A stretch of 64,000 nt of DNA from Parascedosporium putredinis (Eukaryota > Ascomycota > Sordariomycetes > Microascales > Microascaceae). The stretch spans positions 2,542,001 through 2,606,000 of the forward strand of contig CASHTG010000016.1 of assembly GCA_949357655.1 (NCBI GenBank), in the 5' to 3' direction. Below, in pieces: positions 57,334-64,000 of this stretch. The notes under the pieces were generated by a model, which saw nothing but the letters and a program-made list of their open reading frames with translations, made no database searches and was not told the DNA's origin. The position numbers and the translations under genes were made by a program. Numbering within the stretch: position 1 is the first letter of the stretch; the number at the start of each line of letters is the position of its first letter.

Positions 57334-59284
57334 ATGGCCAACCAACAGCCGTTTACGTTGGCCCTCCGTGACGTGGAGAACCGCATGGCGGAGGAAGTCG
57401 TCGACACATGGATCAAAACGGCAGAGCGGGCGCCAACCCTGACCATCCTTCCTCCCAATGTTGACGCGGCAACTTGGGCTAAGCTTATTGTCCAGTTCCG
57501 CGCCATCGTTGGAGACGACGGTGTCTTAACCAGCCACGAACAGCGTGTCCGGTATACCGACCCTTACGCTGAGCATCAAGATGAAAGGGAACAAGAAAAG
57601 GGGTAGCGCTGCTACTCTATTCCCGGTCACCGTTGAACACATCCAGGGTATCCTGAAAATTTGCAACGAGCACAAAATTCCGACGTGGACCGTGTCCAGG
57701 GGCAAGAATCTCGGATACGGAGGTCCCGCTGCGAGGGTCAAGGCAAGTAGCGCCAATACATACATCAGCGCAACTTCAGTGTGACTAACACCACACTAGG
57801 GCTCCATAATTCTTGACCTGCAACGCATGACCAAGGTCATCGAGGTCAATGACAAGTACTCTTACTGCACCGTGGAGCCTGGAGTAACATTCTTTCACAT
57901 CTATAACGCGATCCAGGAACAGAAGAAGAATATCTGGTGCTCCGTTCCTGCCCTTGGATGGGGATCTGTAGTGGGCAATGCCCTCGATCGGGGCTGGGGC
58001 TACACGCCTGCTGGTACGTACCCACCCCGCGTGGGCCTATCTACCCTAGTAACGAAGCTGACCATACTCGCCACGAAGGCGACCACTCAAACAATGTTTG
58101 TGGCATGGAGGTTGTCTTAGCAGACGGAACCCTCGTCCGGACCGGCATGGGAGCTCTGGATGGCTCCAAGTGCTGGCCGCTTTTCCGTGGCGGTTACGGT
58201 CCCACATACGATTCCATGTTCAGCCAGAGCAATTTTGGCATCGTCACAAAACTCAGCATTTGGGCTTCCCCCAGCCCTGAGGGTTATATGATTTGTCGCC
58301 TGGACGTCGAGAAAGAGGAGGACCTCACTCCCATGATTGACATCTTCCGCCCCCTCTTGATCAATGAAACCATCCAAAACCATCCCGTGATCGGCAATGT
58401 CCCCCGAGAACTAGCTAAAAAGGGCATGCGCAGCAAGTTTTACGAAGGAAAAGATGCCATACCAGATGAGAAGATGGAAGAACTTCGCAAGGAATTAGGT
58501 GTTGGGCACTGGTCGGCAAGGTTTGGTTTGTACGGACCCAAGGAAATGATCGAGTTCAACTACAACAGGTGCGAAGCTGCTTTCGCCAAACTTCCTGGAG
58601 CGAGGCTCTCGGGAAATGTCTTTTATCCTCCTGAAGGCAAGCAAGTTTTGAACCCAGAGGACCTTCCAGTCGAATTTCGCACTGTTGAGACTGGCACACC
58701 AAGTCTCACGGCCTTGAAGTCGGTCGAGTACCGGGGCAAGGACGGGTAAGTCAACGCTCCGCATTTTAACCACGACGCAAGGAGTCACGTCTTAACTCTA
58801 TTTCTAGCGGCCACGTTTCGTTCTCTCCTATTCTCCCTCCAGAGGAAAGGATGCTACCGAATTCTACTACGCCGCAAAGTCCTGCTGCGCCAAATATGGC
58901 TTCGACTATTTCGGGGGTCTCCACCTCTACCCCCGGCACCTTGCCATGATCAACATGATCTACTTTGACCGCCAGTCCGCGACGGAGAGGCAGAACGCCA
59001 ACAAGCTGTTCGTCGATCTCGTGCACCTAGCCCGAAAGCACGGATACAGCGAGTACCGCGCGCACGTAGACTGGATGGATTTGGTAGCGGAGCAGTACGA
59101 TTTCAACGGACAGAGCTTGATGAGGTTAAACGAGAGGATAAAGGACGCCGTGGACCCTAATGGCATCCTGAGCCCCGGAAAGCAAGGTATCTGGCCAGCG
59201 GAGTACAGGCAACATCTCAACGATACGGCTGCGCACGAAGGCGAGGCTTGTATGAAGGGAGTTAACGGTGTAAGCAAGCGTTAG
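57334..59284 (+). CDS. Vanillyl-alcohol-oxidase-type (4-alkylphenol) flavo-oxidase
   Basis: FAD enzyme of the VAO/4-cresol dehydrogenase family, about 565 residues. Family text: WTVSRGKNLGYGGPAARVK joined to GSIILDLQRMTKVIEVN, YCTVEPGVTFFHIYNAI, WGSVVGNALDRGWGYTPAG joined to DHSNNVCGMEVVLADG, LFSQSN-like MFSQSNFGIVTKLSIWASP, and the C-terminal DPNGILSPGKQGIWPAEY. This matches fungal VAO and eugenol oxidase in order. The first intron (57740-57800) appears to be of GC-AG type; others at 58014-58079 and 58747-58807 are GT-AG. The frame is off by two bases (or one extra) at the G run 57600-57603 and by one near 58843. Such enzymes oxidise 4-hydroxybenzyl alcohols, eugenol or 4-alkylphenols. Confidence 0.87.
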
Positions 59285-60330
59285 TAGAATGAGGACTTAA
59301 AACAAGAAATGTATATAAGTCGACGATTGTGTAGAGGCATTTTCTCAGTGTGCGTGCGATATTGTGTTCATGAGTATCCTCTTCGGCTTTTAGCGCCTCG
59401 GTCTGTTGTCAACTAGAGAAACATAGGTTAGGAGGATGGGGGCTTGCAAACCTACTGAAAATGATTCACTCCAAAGGCCTAAGTAGCCTTAGATATAAAA
59501 ATAGATTAAAATAATTAACATGGATATAAATATCTAAAATATAGAATATTAGATGTGAGTATTATAAGGCAGGGAAAAAAGAGCTTTATTAGAATGATAA
59601 AGTAGAAACGGCTGTAGATTTGCTTTAAATGATTTAATCTTATGAAGATTAGGGGAAAAGATTCCCTCGGATATTCGAAGATCCTGATCGTATTTTAGGT
59701 ACTTTTATTATTATCATTCATTATTATCCTTACTTACTAGAAAAGGGTGGGAATATCATAAGAGATTCTTATTTGGTTTGGAAACCATCCGTAGATTGGT
59801 GAACAACGCTAGGTCTATTCTCGTTCGTAGACTTTAACTTAGAGAGCATTGCTGTCTTCCTTCTTCCGCTTTCCGTCCTGTCTTATATCCCTAGGGCTTC
59901 GTCTTCTTGCCCCAACGCTAGTAGGGGTTTCCCATACTTATAGCGCCAATCCCCTCGTTCTCCGAGTGATGTCTGGGCCAGCTCCGTGGCCTTTTGCTTC
60001 ATTGTCCTTCTCCGTTTATCACCCACTCGGTGGCTCCCAGTGGGGTCTTTGGTGGGCCGGGTCGCCGCGCCTGTGCGGTGCGGCGAGGACTCTTACATAC
60101 GAAGTATCTCTAAGGTAAGTAGCCCTTCTACTATCTCTAATGTTATAATCTTAGTTAAAATCGAATATAAATGTTATTCTTTCAATATAGTAAGTACTAT
60201 TAGAATTAATCGATGTTTACAATCGCTATCATTTTTATCGCATAAACATATCACTCCTCCTTAGGCTAGTTATAAAAGCCAAGATAGGCGGCGTACATTT
60301 ATCAATATGGATCCATCAATCCTTAGAGTT
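59285..60330. other. AT-rich block, RIP-like, with a GC-richer island
   Basis: From about 59460 to 59760 and 60110 to 60290 the sequence is strongly AT-rich and full of TA dinucleotides while CA is scarce, the look of DNA changed by repeat-induced point mutation. Between them 59840-60110 is of normal GC content but I recognise no gene in it. It may be a mutated repeat or transposon remnant. Confidence 0.6.
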
Positions 60331-61452
60331 GACATCGACCTGGCCTGTCTCGAGCAGCTGCCTGACAATACCTTCTCTGCCAAATCTCGCCGCCCAACTA
60401 AGCGGCGTACGCCCTTCATTATCCTTAGAGTCGATATCGACCTGGCCTGTATCGAGCAGCCGCCTAACGGCACCTTCGTCGGGATTTCTAGCCGCCTAAC
60501 TAAGCGGCGTCCATCCTTTCTTGTCCTTATAGTCGATATCGACCTGGCCTGTATGTAGTAGCTGCCCGACGATGCCCCTTTTACCATTTCCAGCCGCCTA
60601 ACTAAGCGGCGTACGTCCTTCATTATCCTTAGAGTCGATTTCGACCTGGCCTGTATCGAGCAGCTGCCTAATAATGCCTTTACTGCTAGATCTAGCCGCT
60701 AAACTAAGCGGTGTGCGTCCTTCATTATCCTTAAAGTCGACATCGACCTGGCCTGTATCGAGTAGCTGCCTAACGGCGCCTTCACCGCCAAATCTAGCCG
60801 CCCAACTAAGCGGCGTGCGTCCTTCACTATCCTTAGAGTCGATATCGACCTGGCCTGTATCGAGCAGCCGCCTAACGGCGCCTTCACCGCCAAATCTAGC
60901 CGCCCAACTAAGCGGCGTGCGTCCTTTATTATCCTTAGAGTCGATATCGACCTGGCCTGTATTGGGCAGCTGCCTGACGATGCCTTCATGGCCAGTTCCA
61001 GCCGCCCAACTAAGCGGCGTGCGTCCTTTATTATCCTTAGAGTCGATATCGACCTGGCCTGTATCGAGCAGCCACCTAACGGCGCTTTCTCTGCTAGATC
61101 CAGCAGCCCAACTAAACGGCGTGCGTCCTTCATTATCCTTATAGTTGATATCGACCTGGCCTGTATCGAGTAGCTGCCTGACGATGCCTTCATGGCCAGT
61201 TCCAGCCGCCCAACTAAGCGGCGTACGTCCTTTCTTGTCCTGACAATCAATGTCAATCTGGCCCATTGCGAGGAATGCTTGCACGATTTCCTTATTACCG
61301 CTTTCAGCAGCATAACTAAGTGGAGTCCGGCCAGCCTTGTCCCTGGTGTCGCTGTAAATCTGGTCTATAGCGAGTAGTAGCTGAACTGAGGCTTCATTAC
61401 AGTATGCCGCCGCATAGCTAAGCGGCGTCCGGCCATCATTATCTTTGTTCAT
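60331..61452 (-). repeat. Eleven tandem 102-bp ankyrin units
   Basis: Unit starts on the plus strand at 60331, 60433, 60535, 60637, 60739, 60841, 60943, 61045, 61147, 61249 and 61351, always 102 bases apart, so 34 residues each and always in frame. The central units (60739-61248) are close to identical at DNA level; the two at 61249 and 61351 are diverged. Each reads GRTPLSWAA...LLDTGQVDID on the minus strand. In units at 60433 and 60535 the Trp codon is TAG; in the unit at 60637 it is TTA. Confidence 0.9.
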
Positions 61453-64000
61453 AGCGCTACCGCCGTAAAATTCGGCAGCCTCTGTGGGGGTGGTTAGGGC
61501 CGCCCTCAAAGCTGTATCCTCGCCGGCTTCTGCTAAGTATGAGATAACCCCTCTCTTATTTGAAAAGGAGAAATCACGACCGAATCGACTCTTCTTTCCA
61601 CTCCGCGCTTTCGCTAAGCCATGAACCGATGTCAGATTCTGGCAGGCCGTCCCTTGTACTTCTGACATTGCTATAAACGCTTCCTGGCTGCCACATGCTA
61701 ATGCTGCTAGAATGGGTGCACCGTATCGCTCTTTCTCGACATTGAAATTATCACCATTCTTGTTGTAGGCTCGAATAAGGGAGGGTAGATTATACTCCCC
61801 GAGGAGGTATAGTAGGGATGCCGTGGGCGTGTGGCGACGCCCGTCATATCTTTCGATAGCATTCCTTAGAAGTAGCCACTGGGTAAGGTCAAACTGCGTA
61901 AGGAACTCCTTCTGGCACATGCCACCCCGCTCCGCTTCTTCTGCATGCCATAGAGTATTCTCGACGGCATATTGGAAGAATGGGAATTGAACGCATAAAT
62001 TTTCGCGCATTTCTCTACCCTTTCGAGATGACGCTTTAGGAAGCGTTTCTCCAACATTGAGGATACTAGAAATATCAACACTTAAGTGTATAATGCAGCA
62101 TTCCTTTAAACGCTCATGGCTCCGCCCGAAAACCCCGCCCCAAGGTCTGGCCAGACTACAGCAAGGCCATCGTCCTTGAGTAAGAAGTCTCTAACGGATT
62201 CGTGGATAAATTGGACGGTTGGAATCTTTGATCTCGTGACTTCGGTTAAACCCTTAGATGAATTGAGAAGAAATCTTTCAATAGTACTCAGAGGAATCTC
62301 TATCTGATCCCACGCCGATAAGTCGTCGGTTTGAGTGCCGGAAAGAATGGCAAAGTAGAGTTGTTCCGGTGCCAGTGGTTGGCGAGCAAAGAGAACCCAT
62401 TGGATACATAAAAGGAGCTCGTCTTTTTGTCACTGTCTCGTGTGAGGATGTCTCGAAAAAGATGGTGGAGGTCTGCGGGAATCTCCTGAAGCCTTCTCTG
62501 GAGATTGCGCATAGTTGTGCCCTTATCGTGGTCCTTGTTGAGAATATCAACGACTAAGACAATCCACATGAAGACTCCCGACGACTTTTCATGCAGATCG
62601 GCTCGGAGTTTCTTCGCTAGAGGAGATTGGCCTATTTTTAATGTGGCATCGATATATCGAGTGATGTCCTCGTTGTGGCCCTCTTGACCTTCGAGAACTA
62701 AACTGAGACCCCGTGAGATGGTGATATGTGGGTAATGCCGGCTGGAGAAGAATACTTGGAATTTTATTCCTCCTGATAGAGAATTGGCACCGAGACTCTG
62801 AAAAAGGCCACCATATCACGGATTTGATCTTCGTCACACTCGTCTAGTGCATCTATAAAGCATACCACAGCGTTCTGGCCGAGTGATTGGACCGTCTGTT
62901 GGAAGAGATCCTTCAGCGTCTCGGTAGTCCAGGTATAGGCGCTGCTACAATTCCAACTAGCAAGTCCCACCGATTCGAAAGCCGACTGAAGCTGCGGCAG
63001 TCGCCCCATGAGCTGAAGGAGCAGCGACCTATACATCCCGATGGTTGACTTCTCTAGGTCCGAGCCTCGTGCATTGAAGAAAAGGACACAACGGTGCGGC
63101 CCTTGTAGGACTTTCGAAAGCTGTTGAGGACGAATTTCATCAAGGTCGACTTCCCGGTTCCTGGCTTACCCTTCATCCACAGAAATCCGTGATGATTGGA
63201 AAGCTTCGCTACATCGAGCCACTCAAGGTATTCGGGCTGCTTTAGTAGCCATCTGCAGGTGTTCGCGTGTGCGGTCCTTATGGTCATTTGGCGAGCATCC
63301 ATCTGCTTGAATCTAAGCGAGTCGAGCAGTGTTTCCCTCTGCGCACTGCTTAGTGCCTCTCTGGGGATTTGCTCATGATGGGAGTGTAACAGTGTATTCT
63401 GTGTTGTTCGGGCGGGTTCATAGTGATCGGTGCTGGGAATCTGATGTTTTAATGATATCCTCTGCCTTTTTGAGGGCGGTTCGAGAGAAGACTCGTCATT
63501 ATAATCGTGGCGGCGCTTGATGTTCTCTTTCTCCTGTATTGGAAGCTCCCTAGAAAGGCCGTTACGCTGATGGACGAGTTCTGCACTTCTAGGTGATGGA
63601 GCAGATCGATGACTAGGGTATTCCTGGAGTGTCTGCCACGGAGGCGCCACGGCTTCCCAGAGCCGCATCATTGCACGCTCCTTCCCCTCCCCATAGATAG
63701 GAGGTAAGGAAACATCTAGAATTCCCAGCAGTGAGTAGGCTATGTCCTCTTCGCGCTGAGTCTCGCGATCTCCCATCCACGCTATCCGATCCCTGGGACG
63801 AAAGTCGGACAATCTCCGTCCGTGTAGAACTTCAACTGGGACCTTTGTAATACCAGAGATCCTCACTGCCAAGGACATCTTGCAGCCGATATACACGTAG
63901 TCCTGGGAAAAGAACCCGACCTCTTGTGGGGCGATAAGCTCCTGGAGGGTCCAGCCGCGCTTAAACCATCTCGAGCTGCCAAACGACTCTTCCCAACAAC
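60598..64000 (-). CDS. HET-NACHT-ankyrin NLR-like protein, 5' part outside the window
   Basis: Read from the right edge: the end of a HET domain (RWFKRGWTLQELIAPQEVGF, DRIAWMGDRETQREEDIAY, SLLGILDVSLPPIYGEGKER), a basic linker, a NACHT NTPase with Walker A GKPGTGKSTLMKF and Walker B VVCFIDALDECDED, a winged-helix-like region (IPTVQFIHESVRDFLLKD), a helical spacer, and then ankyrin repeats to the stop at 60598. This is the architecture of fungal NOD-like receptors; several control non-self recognition. One base appears missing at the homopolymers near 63080, 62801, 62424 and 62145. The stop at 60598 replaces a repeat Trp codon (TAG for TGG), and the frame beyond it still encodes ankyrin units, so the full gene may once have run to about 60300. 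Confidence 0.8.

Noticed and set aside
60331..61452. CRISPR-like or satellite array
   Set aside because: The period is a multiple of three, there are no spacers, and each unit encodes a 34-residue ankyrin repeat in one frame.
1..64000. Programmed frameshifting or wholesale pseudogenes as cause of the frame changes
   Set aside because: Breaks fall in unrelated families, usually at plain homopolymers, nearly all in the deletion direction, with no slippery-site pattern and no premature-stop accumulation elsewhere in the same genes.

Overview
The window looks like a piece of a filamentous ascomycete nuclear genome (Pezizomycotina, probably Sordariomycetes; the class is inference). Most genes carry 50-110 bp GT-AG introns. 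The families are typical of these fungi: a Mug190-type C2 protein, HET-domain and NACHT-ankyrin proteins, Zn2Cys6 regulators, P450s, GMC and VAO flavo-oxidases, and a LaeA-like methyltransferase. I recognise 24 protein-coding genes. I found no rRNA, tRNA, CRISPR array or intact transposon by eye.

Layout. 1-2863: 3' part of a Mug190-like SMP/C2 protein. 3157-4364 (-): proline-rich protein of unknown function. 5949-11496: a regulator with both C2H2 and Zn2Cys6 fingers, then a P450. 14576-16819: secreted GMC oxidoreductase. 17203-17519 (-): a tiny secreted 12-cysteine protein. 19792-21271: type II membrane glycosyltransferase-like protein. 21450-23379 (-): HET-domain protein. 23983-25641 (-) and 26216-27563 (+): a Zn2Cys6 regulator divergent from a monocarboxylate-type MFS carrier. 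27884-30146: a small YdeI/OmpD-like protein and a glutaminase with a STAS-like tail. 30725-32116: histidine phosphatase. 32424-33372 (-): SDR. 35648-36331: SGNH hydrolase. 37194-38782: LaeA-like methyltransferase.

38857-59284 is the most striking stretch: eight contiguous genes encoding a carotenoid/stilbene cleavage oxygenase, a Baeyer-Villiger monooxygenase, a two-domain extradiol ring-cleavage dioxygenase, an FAD aromatic hydroxylase, a Zn2Cys6 regulator, a P450, a sugar-porter-type carrier and a vanillyl-alcohol-oxidase-type flavoprotein. There is no PKS, NRPS or terpene synthase among them. I infer a catabolic cluster for plant phenolics (stilbene, lignin-dimer or alkylphenol type): take-up, side-chain cleavage, ring hydroxylation, then meta-type ring opening. 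To the right lie an AT-rich, RIP-like block and a HET-NACHT-ankyrin NLR-type gene that leaves the window. Its last exon carries eleven 102-bp ankyrin units. Two adjacent units have the same TGG-to-TAG change.

Caution on reading frames. Many genes are interrupted by frame changes of the same type: nearly all look like one base missing (a few two), usually in a short homopolymer, and the protein family resumes at once in the next frame. This occurs in about 18-20 genes with unrelated functions, so I read it as under-called homopolymers in the assembly and not as mass pseudogenisation. CDS spans below are whole-gene spans that include introns and these breaks.
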